The notes beneath the pieces were generated by a model that saw only the letters and a program-made list of their open reading frames with translations, did no database searches and was not told the origin of the DNA. Both the position numbers and the translations under genes were made by a program. From Brevipalpus yothersi (taxonomy: Eukaryota > Arthropoda > Arachnida > Trombidiformes > Tenuipalpidae): DNA of 64,000 bases. The stretch covers positions 62,001 through 126,000 of the forward strand of contig QZCP01000390.1 of NCBI GenBank assembly GCA_003956705.1. Direction: 5' to 3'. This document shows positions 24,564 through 37,756 of the stretch, one piece after another; the first letter of the stretch is position 1; each line of letters starts with the position of its first letter.

Positions 24564-26472
24564 ATGATTATACATACATTATATTGTTGGTTAGTGTTTT
24601 GTATCGCTAGAAACATCATTTGACCCATCTTACTAACGGTTAAGTTGAAGGAAAAAATATAAATTCTAAATCAGGTAGCGAATGCAAAAGTATGGCAAAC
24701 ACGTTAAGAAATAGAATAGTGGGACCAACATGAGAAAAAAGTAGGTTTCTGGTCATAATTGAGTCAAATTCAAAAAACCGCTAACCCTCGATCGACATCA
24801 TAGTTCGGAACTGTATCATCGTTTTGGACAATAATTAGAACAATTGTTCATTAGGGCAAAGAAACTCTGATTTAATGTCTGAATAGCTAACAAAAATTCA
24901 GTGAGATCGATTGAAAATTAGTAATAGTTTAATAATAATCGAATTCTCTCTCAATTCTGTTGCATAGGAAACATTATTCGTCAACTTATCCAAGATTATC
25001 ATACAAAATAAGCCCCAAAGGAGTTTAGGGGTATAAACATGATGATTCCAAAAAAAGATAGATGATTCTTTCTACACTCTAAACATTACTCTTTTCGAAG
25101 ATTGTCACTTTGATTCTAAGATTTTTTCACATTGTCAAGCACAGATCTTGGTAGAGGAATGTTGTCATAAGACTGAATCTCAGAAAGTGATGACTAAAAA
25201 ATAGTGAGGACTTAATTCGATCTCCTGTTACATGGTCGGATAGCATGCGCTCTATGTGTATGATTCGAATTCTGACTGGTAAAATTCTCTCAGTATCGAA
25301 TTGTCTCTGCAAGACTTCACAACCCTGTATGGTGGATACAGATCAAATTTTCACATCTACTTATGTCTACAATTAAGTCAAACGTTTTTCCATTAAACTC
25401 TTGATACTATTTAACTGAAACTGTACCAAAAAACGCTCAAACTCAACTTTGGTTTACAATTGTTCGATGAATCTTTCGAGTGTGCTGATATTTTCCATAG
25501 CATTCTTGCTGAATATCCTATATTCCAAAGTCAGAGGTGAGTGCGGTGAATCCTTGTGCAATATACTGTGATATAGGTGTTCATGAAACTTCAATTTGCT
25601 CAGAAAATTGTGTTTTTTTACCATGTAATCCTCGATTTTTGAGCGTTTCCAACCTTTTTGACTTGTAATTGAGCTTACATACACTCTTTTACAGTTCTTT
25701 GTCAAGATACAGTCAAAATTAAGGTCCCAAAAGTGGCATATATTGGCGAATCAGTGGAACTCAAATGCTCAATTAATGATCGAAAGAACAATCAACTAGT
25801 TTCTATTAAGTGGTATAAAGATTCCTCTGAATTTTATCGATGGACCTTCACTGGAGTTTCTGACAAAAGACTTCTCCTGATTCCAGCTACTGGTGTAAGA
25901 ATCAATGTGAGTTTAGTAATGAAAGAATCTTGACAACATTCCAACAATTCTATTCAAAGAGCTGAGCTCTATCCTGTTCTCTACATATTTAACCTCAATA
26001 ATTCGATTTTACTCTGCTAATGATCTTCCTCAATGAATTTTTCATTCAATTACGAATTTTAGCTTGCAAGATCAATTGCTGGTACCGTTTTTTTGGAAAA
26101 TATCACCCGAGAAACTCAGGGTATATACCGATGTGAGGTGACTCTAGAAGGAAACTTTGCAACATGGGAAAAAGAGGCCAAAATGGAAGTTACCGAAAAG
26201 CGTAAGTATTTTAGAACTTTTTTGAGGCTCAACACTTTGAAAAGAAGATGTTTGTGTGAACAATTAACATTATTGATCTTGATTCCTCTTTTTTTGATTT
26301 TTTTCAATCTTTCAATTTCTTATTGATGGAAATTACAGCCCCTCCAGTTAGTTGGACATCACGTATTCATAACAGTGCTTCTTTGCAATTCATGAACCAA
26401 TTTTTCTCACACAATCATTTGTTGACGCTCTGTTTCACCCTGAACTTTTTTCGAATTTTACAACTATACTAG
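24564..26472 (+). CDS. Beaten path-like immunoglobulin cell-surface protein
   Basis: Secure exons are 25695-25906, 26063-26201 and 26339-26472 (stop). They encode an Ig V-type domain: VKIKVPKVAYIGESVELKC (first Cys), SIKWYKDSSEFYRW (core Trp) and FLENITRETQGIYRCEVTLE (second Cys). The KWYK-EFYRW and YRCEV patterns are typical of arthropod beaten-path (Beat) guidance and adhesion proteins, which bind Sidestep-type receptors on neurons. The last exon ends in a hydrophobic stretch after a short spacer, compatible with a GPI anchor. The signal peptide exon is uncertain. 24564-24600 (MIIHTLYCWLVF, phase 1, donor GTATCG) would join in frame and give a plausible leader, but its donor is weak. An alternative terminal exon lies at 26560-26756. 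The product is about 175 aa and has one Ig domain, where many Beats have more sequence. Confidence 0.68.
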
Positions 26473-26559
26473 CAATAAACGAAGTTGATTTTGCCCTGAC
26501 CAAATTTTGCGAACTCTTTTTCTCTAAAGTTTTTTGAGTTTCGATTGCATTTTGTCTAG

Positions 26560-26756
26560 AATTGGATGAACTTCATTTGAAAATGCCATCGGATCCATTC
26601 AAATCTGATGGCAATCTTTTTTGGCAAGATTTTTTAGCCTCGAGAGAATTTCGGAAGCCCTTCTTTCAGAGGAATTTCGCCCTATGCCAGAATCTTTGCC
26701 CAATGGAAACACAGTCCTGTACAACTTCTTACCAAAATAATGTCTGTAATTGTTAG
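26560..26756 (+). CDS. Possible alternative terminal exon of the Beat-like gene
   Basis: An acceptor (TTTTGTCTAG) is followed by an open frame in phase 1, the same phase the preceding Ig exon (ending 26201) needs. Spliced that way, it replaces the hydrophobic tail with about 65 residues ending in a cysteine cluster (LCQNLC, SCTT, VCNC, stop). That would give a soluble, Cys-rich tail instead of an anchored form. Phase match alone has a one-in-three chance, so this is tentative. Confidence 0.3.
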
Positions 26757-29700
26757 AAACTCATCTCACATGTCTAAAACACAGCCAATGCTGCATAAAT
26801 GCTTGGAATTTTGTCGATTGTCCTTGCTATTGACACATTATTGTTGTTTATTTGACTGTTTCTGAGCTAATTTCAGATTTTTGTGAAGTTTTTGACCAAA
26901 TATTCCTAAAAATCGATTTTGAGAGCATTAATTCCCATTTTTGTCAAAATGTGAATCTTCTTACAACTTTTGAACACAATTTTGAGAGGTCTAAGCAAAA
27001 GAGCTCAGTTTATTCAGTGTTTTCTCCTAAACTTTTATGGTAATGTCCAATAATGGCCGATAGATGTGTGATTTTCAACCATTCATACATGAATAGGAAG
27101 AATTGAGCTACGCCCAGATGAAAAACATTGTTTTCGCATCTTGAATCTTCAATATAAGAACAATAAGCCTCAGGATAGAGGAAAACTGATCATTTACATA
27201 CTTTTATTTAAGTCCAATGATCTTTGCCCAGATATTCTTCGATGTCAAGCCCATCGTGATAATCCAGTGTTTGGACACGAGAGTGATGATTTAGAGGGCC
27301 AATAAACGGGATGCATTGCGTGTTTCTATCAAATCTTCCCTGAAACAGTGAGTTTCTAGCCTAAAAATGATTCAAGACTGAATTTCAACTTAAAAATACT
27401 TCATAATATGGGTGTATGAGCATTTGCTACAATTTTTTAGATCTGAAATATCGTCGAAAAGTACTCCTGTTATTTCTGACAGACTCGATCAAGCTAAAAG
27501 TTCTAACCATAAACTTCGATCGAAATGCTTCTACAACCTGTAAGACTTCCTAATTGATCGAATTTCACTAAAAGAGAGTTCTCAGGTTGAGCTGAACTCC
27601 TATCTCAGGATTTCAGAGGAATCCTATGGTTGATTTAACAATAACATCAATACAACTGTTACGCCACAGCCATAGTCATTTTGAGTTTTTATCCTTAATT
27701 CAGATGAAAGCTAAGAGAACTCTTGTCTGGAAATTTAATGTTGTTGGGATTGTGGGGATCATGAAAACCCTGAAAACTACAATAATAATCTGTGAAAAAT
27801 TAAGCTTGATAGATGGTTTCGAGTGATTTATTTTCGATTTTTATCCCTGCTCACTTCATGTATCCACCTACGAAGTAGTTGATGTTCTTTATTCTTCACA
27901 ACTATTCACATTCGGAATGTTCTTACTAGGATAGCCCATTTCAAAGTGATGAATGTGACCCACAGGAACGAATCGTGGGTGATGAATCCACTTATAAAAA
28001 CCCTTCTTTTTGACAGTTTTTCAAACTTCTACTTGTTTCCGTGAATTTATTGCCCTCATGATACCCAAAAGGATCTTAATATATCCAGACTCAATCAAGA
28101 GAATAAATGAGACAATGAAGATGAGAAATATTTTTCAAACCATGATAATAATAAACTTTTATTTGGAAATTAAAGTTCACCAACACATCGTAAAATTTAG
28201 ACAAAAATAATATAGATTTTCGTAAGATATCCATATTTTAAGGGAAACATTTTATTCGATTATTTCATCAGAAAAATGACTATTTTTCGTGAAAATTGGA
28301 CAAAAAATCAACAATATCTTTGCCGCGTTCTGATGATGCCATGAGAGTGATAAGAGTAATGTTCTCTTTGGGAATATTTGGTGGAAACTTTTGGACCCAT
28401 CTCCTCTGGTTGTAGACCATTGATACAGATGATGATGACAGAGACCATGGAAGAGAGAGAGAGAAAGAGTGGATGGGAAGATACGGATATGTTATGTGTT
28501 TGCGGATCACGTATCGGTTGTTTTCGTTACAAATAGGATTCCTATGGTCCAGCAAATCCAAGAGAGCAAATGTGAATAAAAATCAGAGAGAAAGAATAAG
28601 AGATGGACCCCCAAAAGGATCGGGAAAGCTACAATGTAGCCGATTGAGGAGTTTTTGTGTGTCTCTGTATCTCTGTTGGAATAAAATGCTACTTGATAGA
28701 TGAGCTTGTGTGGGAGAGATTTCGGGGAAAAAGACGGAAGAGGTGGAAGAGGAATAGGAAAACCTTAAAGACTGATCTATCGATGGTATTCCTTTTTTGA
28801 TTGAGTAGAGTGAAATGAAAAAAATTAATTTAATTCTGCCAACTTCACAAATTGGCCGTCTACTTTAATCAGATCAAGTTAACAGAAAAAAAAGAAAGCG
28901 AAAAGAAGAGAGCCAAAAAGAATCGGTGAAGTGAAGACACCTCAAATGGAAAGCGATATTGGTAAACGATATTTTCTTCTTTCTTTGGCGAAAAAACTTT
29001 ATGTGTGTATGTGTGTCTATCAGTATGTGGAGAAGATACAAAAGTCTTCTCAAAATGGATGTTTGGTCTGAGAGAATATGTTTCCAACATTCTTGGTCAG
29101 TTTGGTGACTCTTTTATCGCAGTGAAAGTGAGTGTGTGTGTGTCTGTGGACAGTAGAAGTGAATGAAAAATTCACGAATCTGGTCGAATGATCCATTGAA
29201 AAGTTAAGTGAAGAGCAACTCAATAGATCAGAATGGGATATTGGTGATGGTATATTTATCTTTTTCACCGAGCATTTCATGATGACAAGTCAAAACCGTA
29301 GAAAGGGAAGAAAAGCGAAAAAAGATGTTCATCCCAATGAAATAGAGATCGAACTTGTTGTTAAGGAATTGGAAATTCTTTTTCCTACCGAATTATCATC
29401 ATCAAGATGATGGTAAATGAACAGGCAAGAAATAGGCTTCTCGATAAAAGTGGTCAAAGTAGCAAAAAAAAGAGAGAGAATAAGGTAGAAGATGATCAAA
29501 GAATGGATGGGTGGAGTGATGGCCATGTTATTCTAACTGTATTCTAAATTATAATCGGCCTCTTTCTCTATGAGTGTGTTTAAAGACTATAAGAGTGAAA
29601 CGATCGAAGCGAAAATCAAGATCAAATATCGCTACCAAAATAATGAAAGCAAGAGAAAGAGAAATGAGGAATCGGCATCTAAGTTGTGTGTCTATGTGTA

Positions 29701-31438
29701 AACCTTTTTCTTGATCACATTGCCAAAAGATCAGTTGAAATGGACATCTAATGGACGAAGAATGCTGATGCTTTCTATCTTTCTTCTTTCTCTTGCTTTC
29801 CTCCACTCACTTGCTTTCAACCTTTTTCCAGTTTTATCCTCTCTTCATGTCCACATGCACATACTGTTATTTCTGTTGCTTCACCGACAAATATACTAGC
29901 GAAAAGAGGCTCTAATTCACTGTCCAGAGATAATCAGTATCGTATTGGAAGAATCTATAAACTTGGAATAGAGAATCGAGAGTTGCAATCGAGAGAGAGA
30001 GAGAACCCTGGAGAACTGGCCTGGAAAACACATATTCATGAGGTCGAAAGAACTTTTGGAATGAGAGAGAATAAGAAAGATCAGATGGAAGTGGATGGTT
30101 GATAAGACTTGTATAACTCATCGAATCAAAAAGTGAAACAAGAAAAGAGGAATAAGAAGATGGATAGAAGAGCAAAAAGAGATGAGATGATGGAGGGGGA
30201 GAGAGAGAGCATGAGAGAGGAAAGATGCCAGCCCTGAGAGATGAGAAATAAGATGCGGAGGAAAACAGTATCAATTAATCCTATCCTATCCTATCTTTCC
30301 AGTTGAAATTATCATTGTCTTACCGGATACTTACGGCTTATTGAGTGGAGAGGCTCCCACTCACTTAGTTTCATTTCTCTGGGCAACATTATAGTGATCA
30401 TCCTATAAAATGGAGCATCTTTTCTTTCTTTTTCTCTCTCTCTCCATCATCAGCTACAGAAAATAGCCTACAGATTCTTTCTCTCTCTCTCTCACTCTCT
30501 CTATCTCACTCTTTTTCCAGAATATGCTCCATGGATGAACTCGTGCCGAGAATTTATAGCAGTTATGAATGATTTTCACAATGCATTGAATGCTCTTTAT
30601 CCTCACTTCCTGACAGCTCCTCAAATATCTTCCTCTCCTCTAATACTCATTTGCCCACTCACCATGACCATTCTTTCATGATCACCTTCATCATCCGGCA
30701 GCTCAGCATCCATGTCAACTCATCCAGTTTCTATCCAATCTTATATTCTCAATGCTTTTCCCCTTGCTTCTCTCAAATTCTCATTCCCAATCTAACCGGT
30801 AATAGACACAAAGAGACACACTGTTTCAAGAGTACCAATCAAATACTGTAGATATTTCTTCACTCTCAGGATGACCTGATAGTTTGAAGATGAGATGGTC
30901 TTCTTCCTCTTCGTCTTCTGCTTTCATCCTCATCTCTGGACCACTTTCACACACATTATTTCTCTCCTTCTTTTCACTCTATTCAACACTTCATCACCAA
31001 TGCCGTCAGAATAAATTTTCTGGACCTAAAGAAGAAAAAGAAAGAGAAGAAGAGGATGAATAAGAGGAGAGAAAAAAAGTTTAGTTGGATTTGCAGCTGA
31101 AAGTGATGAACCATCAATAGTCAGCTTCACTTTTGTGGCTCAAGTAATTGACCGGTAAAACAGTGAGAATAGGAAAACAGCATGATAGGGGAAGAGAGAG
31201 AGAGAAAGATAGACATGGTAAAGAATGAGATGGACTTAACTAGGAAAATGACCATCACCAAAGCCTGTGAATGTGACCATCAAATGGTGATGGTGATGAG
31301 AGTGTATATGTATATGTAGTGAAGGTGAGGTGAGTAAATTTCTCATATAATGGCCCTAATTGTTCTGCTTTTGCCCCAGTTAATCAATTATCTCGCTAAC
31401 AATACTTGCACAATGATCAAGCGACTCTGTATTTCACT

Positions 31439-31441
<3 letters not shown>

Positions 31442-31501
<60 letters not shown>
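31442..31501 (+). repeat. (CT)n microsatellite
   Basis: 60 bp CT array. Together with the GA array at 31639-31688 it forms an inverted pair with a spacer of about 140 bp. Confidence 0.95.
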
Positions 31502-31504
<3 letters not shown>

Positions 31505-31634
31505 ATATATAATTCACAAATCATAAAAGTTTGCCTTCTTTACGATCTTTCCATTAGCCTTTTAGTCACCCGAATATTGTGGCTACTCTAGCGTGATGTA
31601 ACTCCTGAAAAAATTATCAAGAAAAATAGAGATG

Positions 31635-31638
<4 letters not shown>

Positions 31639-31688
<50 letters not shown>
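31639..31688 (+). repeat. (GA)n microsatellite
   Basis: 50 bp GA array, complementary to the CT array about 140 bp upstream. Confidence 0.95.
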
Positions 31689-31691
<3 letters not shown>

Positions 31692-34600
31692 TTAATGGAC
31701 CACTTTTTCGCCAATGTTTACATTAAATGAATGAACTAGTGTACATCTCATCAAATGTACTCTTTTTCCTCCAAACTATTAAAACTTGTGACCATCACTC
31801 CACATGCATATAAACTTTTGCCTTACATCATCATGGCTACAACTGGTTGATCTCCTACTTCTCACTGTGAGAGTCAACATGGATCAGCAGGACAAGAGCA
31901 AAAAAAACTCGATGAAACTGTGATGCTCTCATCTATTTCCCAATGAATGAGCATCACATCATGGCGAACCAATGGAGAAGAGGACCGAAGAGGAATGAGT
32001 GGATGAGATGAAGAGCTAATTTCCGGTAATGCATATATTTTCGGCCAAAGAATAACCAGAGAGAAGAGAGAAGAGAGAGAGAAAGAGAGAGAGAGGTGAT
32101 GCTCATTCATCATCTACACTCGTACACAAAGTTTTCCTTCAGGATTTGCATCAGAGAGAGGAAGAGAGAGAGGCTAGTTGAGAAGAGAAATACGAGAACG
32201 GATCTTGTTTGGAAATGAAGACATATATCATGTCAAGTGGCAACAATCAAGAATGTTTTAGCTATGTAGAACGCATGTTGAGGTATACTTATTAAGCTGA
32301 GCTCTTGGCAAAACACGTGAAATGTGATGATGAGAAGGATTAATAGATTATATTCGATCGTTCTTATTATACTGACTAAGATATTTAGACATTGAGCAAT
32401 TTGTGTTCGGAAAAAATGGAATCCATCTCAATCATTACTAGCCATGCCCTTTACCTTGACCATTAGTTAATGAGAAATGAGAAACAAAAATAAAATACGA
32501 AGCTCTATGAATTCGATTGAGTATCAATTATTCAAACTTACTGAAGACAGTTTTCAGCCAGGAAAATTGTTCTAATATCAATCATTTAATTGAATAATTG
32601 CTCCGAATATCATTCGATATCTACCAACAGCACTATAGAGTAAATAAATGAACACAAAATTGGGGAAAATTAACAAAATCAAATCAGAAAAAATAAAAAA
32701 CGTATGAAAAAATCAACTGGTCTTCATGTATCCATGTGTTGATTGTGTATATCCGTTAAGATGAGAAAAAAAATCAAACGAAAAGCTTGACATTTCTAAC
32801 ACTTTTGAATACAAATCAATCAATGGCCATGTGTCTCCATGGTGTAAGCTTGTGGATGGAAGAGAGAGAAAAAAGTTAGTTCAATAGAGAAGTGAAAAGA
32901 AGTGAAAGATTGCGGCTGCAAGATGAAGTGAAGAGAGAGAGAGAAAGAAAATCAGGAAAAGTTACTATTATCTGGATGACTGTCAACAATCAGACTTTAC
33001 CATTGACGATGATTTGCTATTGCTATTTCGAAACCACTCCACGAATAGGAGGAATACAGATATACACACAGCATCCAGTAGCATCAATATTCTTCTCGCT
33101 TTCGATTGCAAGGACCAACACACAGAGAGAGAGAAAAAAGCGAGAGAGAAAGATAAGGTCTGACGTCTCAGCATGATGAACTTCAAACTCCCAGGAGTCC
33201 AGCAGCATCCTCCTATCGATTTCTCTTTCTGCCTTAACATTTGCTACCATCTTCTCTTTCATATCATCACTTTTATCTCTCTCTCTCTCNCTTTCTTTCT
33301 TCGTCTCAAGAATTGATAAAGTGATAAAATGATATCAAAGTCCATTTTTTAACAGTGGTGAAGAGTTTCAGTAGAGAAAAGCGCGAGTTACTTACTTTTC
33401 TCTGCTTGTTTGTAGGCTTCACTTAAAGTAGTGACAAACAAGCAATCGTTTTCTTGGCTGGAAACATGGCCAAGAACTTTTCGACTTGTGTTCAATTGAA
33501 ATATGATAAACTTCTGTATCTCTCTTTCTTCCTCCTTGACAGATCACACAACCTAGCTCCAGGAGATGATATCAAGTTGAAAAATTTTCTCCATGTACAA
33601 GTGAACTAGATAGAAAAATAGGTGAAAAAGAAAATATTCAAGGTGAGAGAAAATATGTGGCTTATTAATTTTTGAAGAAGATAAGAGAGGATCGTATATT
33701 CAGGTCAATTCATCGTGATTTTGGGTGAAAAAAATTTTCCCAAAGAGATATATATATACACGATTTTTCAGTTACACTGTATTGAATCAGTTGGAAGAAA
33801 CTTCAATTTGATTCAGTTAACTTTACCCTTGAATCAATATATTTACTGGGCTGAATGAGCAAACGAGACAAGATGATACTATTGCAACTTTCCATTCAAA
33901 AGGCATGAGATATTTATACAGAGAGATAGATAGAAAAAGAGTATGTTAAATCTGTTGAACTTCATGTTTACGAATGCTGGTCAACACTGTATTTTGATAG
34001 TATTTCAAATAGATAGATAGAAAACTTTATGTTATGTGATTTCCAAAGAAAAGGATAATGCTCGGAAAGATTTGAGTTTGGATTAAATTTTCAACAGGAC
34101 AAACACATGAGGCGCAAAATTGAGTTGTACATCGTATAAAGGTGCCTTATATTCGAGTATTTGAGAACATGTATTGAAAAAAAGACGAATTCTTTCACCG
34201 AGATTTGAGAACCCAAGATTCTCTTTCTTTTCCAAATTTTATCCCACTATTTGATTGTACGCTCTCTGACCATTGAATGAATTGATCGAAAAACATGATA
34301 TTATACTTTTCAATAGCTTCACCACTTGTTCAAGGAAGAGAGATAAGAGTCGAATGAATTTAAATTGTATTCGATAAAATCTTTGGCTGTACTTGAGGAG
34401 ACCCTTTTCGAGAAGATAAAATGGAAGAGAAACTCTTTTTCTCAGCATATAATCGGCAAGGGATGTTCCACTTTAAGGGTGAGAAAATTTATGGCATTGT
34501 TGGAATTTTGAATGGCGAATAAATCAAAGCCACAACCAGCAAGAATGCCCTTCGCAAAATTCTATGTAACACTATGTTAATCGTATTCGAAACTTTGTGC

Positions 34601-34922
34601 TTGATGTCTAAGAAATGTAAACTTTTTCTCTTATGGAAAAGAGATTCCATCTCTTACCTGTTCCAAGAATTTGGTTCTCTAATGAATCGTATAAAAAGAA
34701 GAGAGTGATTCCTTGCTCGGAAGAAGGAGACCAGATAGAGGGATAGATAGAAAGATCAAGAGAACTGTTGCACTTGACGGAGTGTGAAGAAGCTCTTCGA
34801 TTGTGGCTAGGGAATGTTCCATTATACATTGCAATGGATGGGAATATCATCATTATTGAGGATCCTCAAAGCTTGATCAAGATCGTGTCAAGTAGTGATT
34901 CTAAGCGGATCATGATATGATT

Positions 34923-34927
<5 letters not shown>

Positions 34928-34988
<61 letters not shown>
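34928..34988 (+). repeat. (GA)n microsatellite
   Basis: About 60 bp pure GA array in the gene-poor stretch. Confidence 0.95.
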
Positions 34989-34991
<3 letters not shown>

Positions 34992-35898
34992 TGAATTCAC
35001 TTGGCTTCTTTTGGTCAAATATTGACTCTCTGGAAGTGTATAATAATATTCTCTATCAACCTCTTTCATTTTGTTTCTCCTTTTCCTAGGAAAAGCAGGA
35101 GAGTCAAAATTTCCATGAGAATTATATATAGATTGATAATATGGTAAATCTTACTTTTTTGGTGTTTCAACTGATACTAGATGAAAAATTGGAATCTTTG
35201 AGCCTTCAAAGACACACAGACAAGAGTTTGAACAAGTCTCGAGGCTTTCAGTAACTCATTCATCAATCTGTTCAGAGTAAAATTCTGTATAGTAACTGAT
35301 GATTCTTTCTATTTGAAACTATGAAAACTCAAATTCAAAATAGTCAACTTGAAAGCTTACATAAGACTCGAGTGTATGACTAGACTTGGTCAAATTTTTG
35401 TTGAATTTTCAGAATATTTTGACCATCTTTGTACTACTCGTCAAAAATTTGAGTGAATGAAAAATAAACAGCCACACAAACACGAGCCAGTATTTTGATG
35501 GAAGTATTATTTATCTTTTTGTCTCATCACACCGAAAAATATGTGTTTATTATGCATTAGTTTCATTTACTTGATTCTCTTCAAATTTTGTTGATATTTT
35601 TCTCACACGTAAAGACATGACAAAATTAATCCTAAGAACCCGGAAAACCCATCCAATTCATCTTCCTCAAAGAATATATATATTTATATTTCTTAAATCA
35701 TCCACTAGGAAGCAACTTTTTACTAGAACAAGAATATTTTGCTTCTTCCCACTGAATTGGGTGAAGAAGAGAGGAGGAAGCCCAATAAGCAAATTCAACT
35801 TCCATTCCTCTATGAAAATGATAATCAAGTTTGTCGCTCAAAGAGAAAAGACTTGCTGCGGTTTCAAAGGAAGAGAGGAAAAGATGAAGAGAGGAAGA

Positions 35899-35902
<4 letters not shown>

Positions 35903-35962
<60 letters not shown>
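35903..35962 (+). repeat. (GA)n microsatellite
   Basis: About 60 bp pure GA array preceded by an imperfect GA-rich lead-in from about 35868. Confidence 0.95.
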
Positions 35963-35965
<3 letters not shown>

Positions 35966-36454
35966 TAGAGCTTTGAGAAACGAGTGTATCTGATGTGCTA
36001 ATGAATACATGTATTGTTCATGATGATTTATGAATGTTTACAAAAGAGTTAAAGTGACTTCACAATCATAATACAGTTAGTAGTTTTACAGCAATTAAAA
36101 GACCCTGATCCTTTTGTGGTGAGTTAACTAAACGAAGCTTGATGAATATTCACCATGATTGGTTATCATTTTTGTTGTCCAACTGAGCCACAGAAGTTTG
36201 AGAGAGTAGATCTCTTTTTGATCATATTAAACTACACAAATACACCACCTTTTCAATTCCAATAATCAACCTCATCGATTCGGAAGCTATAATTTTGCTC
36301 ACTGGAAATTGTATGTGGTCGCAATCACCCCCTTCAAAATCGATTTGGAAGTTCCACACACAAAAAACATGAGCCCAGTATTGCATCAATCGGATAATCA
36401 GCAGAAAAGTTCTAGAACTGTTCTCACTCACTTTCGTGAACAATTGAACACTTT

Positions 36455-36455
<1 letters not shown>

Positions 36456-36490
<35 letters not shown>
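36456..36490 (+). repeat. (GA)n microsatellite
   Basis: 35 bp GA array that faces the CT array at 36615-36665. Confidence 0.93.
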
Positions 36491-36492
<2 letters not shown>

Positions 36493-36611
36493 AAAATGCC
36501 TGGAAAAGAGGAGAGGAGAAAATAGAGGTGATGATGATAGAAGAATGTGAGCTAATGTTTTCTTGAATACTGGGCCAAACCGATGAAACACTTTTCAATC
36601 GATGCTTTGCA

Positions 36612-36614
<3 letters not shown>

Positions 36615-36665
<51 letters not shown>
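36615..36665 (+). repeat. (CT)n microsatellite
   Basis: 51 bp CT array, complementary to the GA array about 125 bp upstream. Confidence 0.93.
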
Positions 36666-36667
<2 letters not shown>

Positions 36668-37685
36668 TTTAGAGGACTAGCATTTGACCGCATGGAAGCA
36701 CGCAAACGATACAATTCGCAATGCATACAGTATTCATGAATTGTATCTATTGCACTTATCTTTATATCCTCTAAGTATCAACGTCTTCTTTCCCATTCCC
36801 TCCCACTTTCATCTCTTTCTCTCTCCCTTCTCTAGTGGTCCATCTTTCCCTTGTATATCATGCGTATATCGTTGATGAATCTTCTCTTTCCTATTTCCTC
36901 CTCTGAAACAGAGCAGAAGAACATGGAAAGAGAGAGAGAGAAAGAGAGATGCTTTGAAGTGATGATCGAACATGGCGGAAGGAAACATTGTTTAGTCGTG
37001 AGAAGCAAGCGAAAAGTTTTTCAGTAAAACTCTACTCAAATGCTAGCCAATTGCAGCCATCATCTTTGTGGATGTCAGTAGAGATAGAAAAAGAGGAGAG
37101 AGAATCACTGATGAGCACGATATGGATGCTCCACTTCATGTGGGATTCTTTTCTCGAGAAGAAAATCTGAAACTAGAATATCAACAAAATGCTGGGAAAA
37201 GGGAAGTTCTAGGAATTCAACTGCATACTGTATATGTAAACTTTGTCAATATGAACCATCATCATCTGAGTCTGCATCTTCCATCTCTTGTGGTGCAGTT
37301 GATGATGATCAACTGACTAGGTCCATTCATTTGAGAATACAGGGAGGGAAAATTCATCTCTCTCTCTTCACTCTCACTGAATCGGTTAAACTAGTGATCT
37401 GATAGAGAGAAAGAGGAATACACTTATTCCGTGGCAAAAGTAGGTAGAATCATACAGAATAAGATATCATGATGAAAATTGACCTGGACACTGACAGTGG
37501 AGTGTTCGACTTATGGACACGCCATGCACGAGTGAGATCAAATAGAGTACATGATGAGCTAACTTGGGAAACGAGAGGATATAAAACTTTTTGTTGCCCA
37601 TCGATGAGTGGAATAGGACCAGTTGATGGCCACAGTTTGAGAGCATGTTTTTATATCGGCAAGCTTGATGATGGAGATGATGGCA

Positions 37686-37687
<2 letters not shown>

Positions 37688-37751
<64 letters not shown>
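37688..37751 (+). repeat. (CT)n microsatellite
   Basis: 64 bp pure CT array in the gene-poor stretch. Confidence 0.95.

Positions 37752-37756
<5 letters not shown>

Noticed and set aside
27106..27304. 62-codon plus-strand frame with four cysteines, possibly a third Beat-like terminal exon
   Set aside because: The acceptor has no pyrimidine tract, no family match is visible, and phase agreement alone is weak evidence.
33290..33290. Ambiguous base n inside a CT tract
   Set aside because: A single sequencing or assembly ambiguity at a microsatellite, with no biological meaning on its own.
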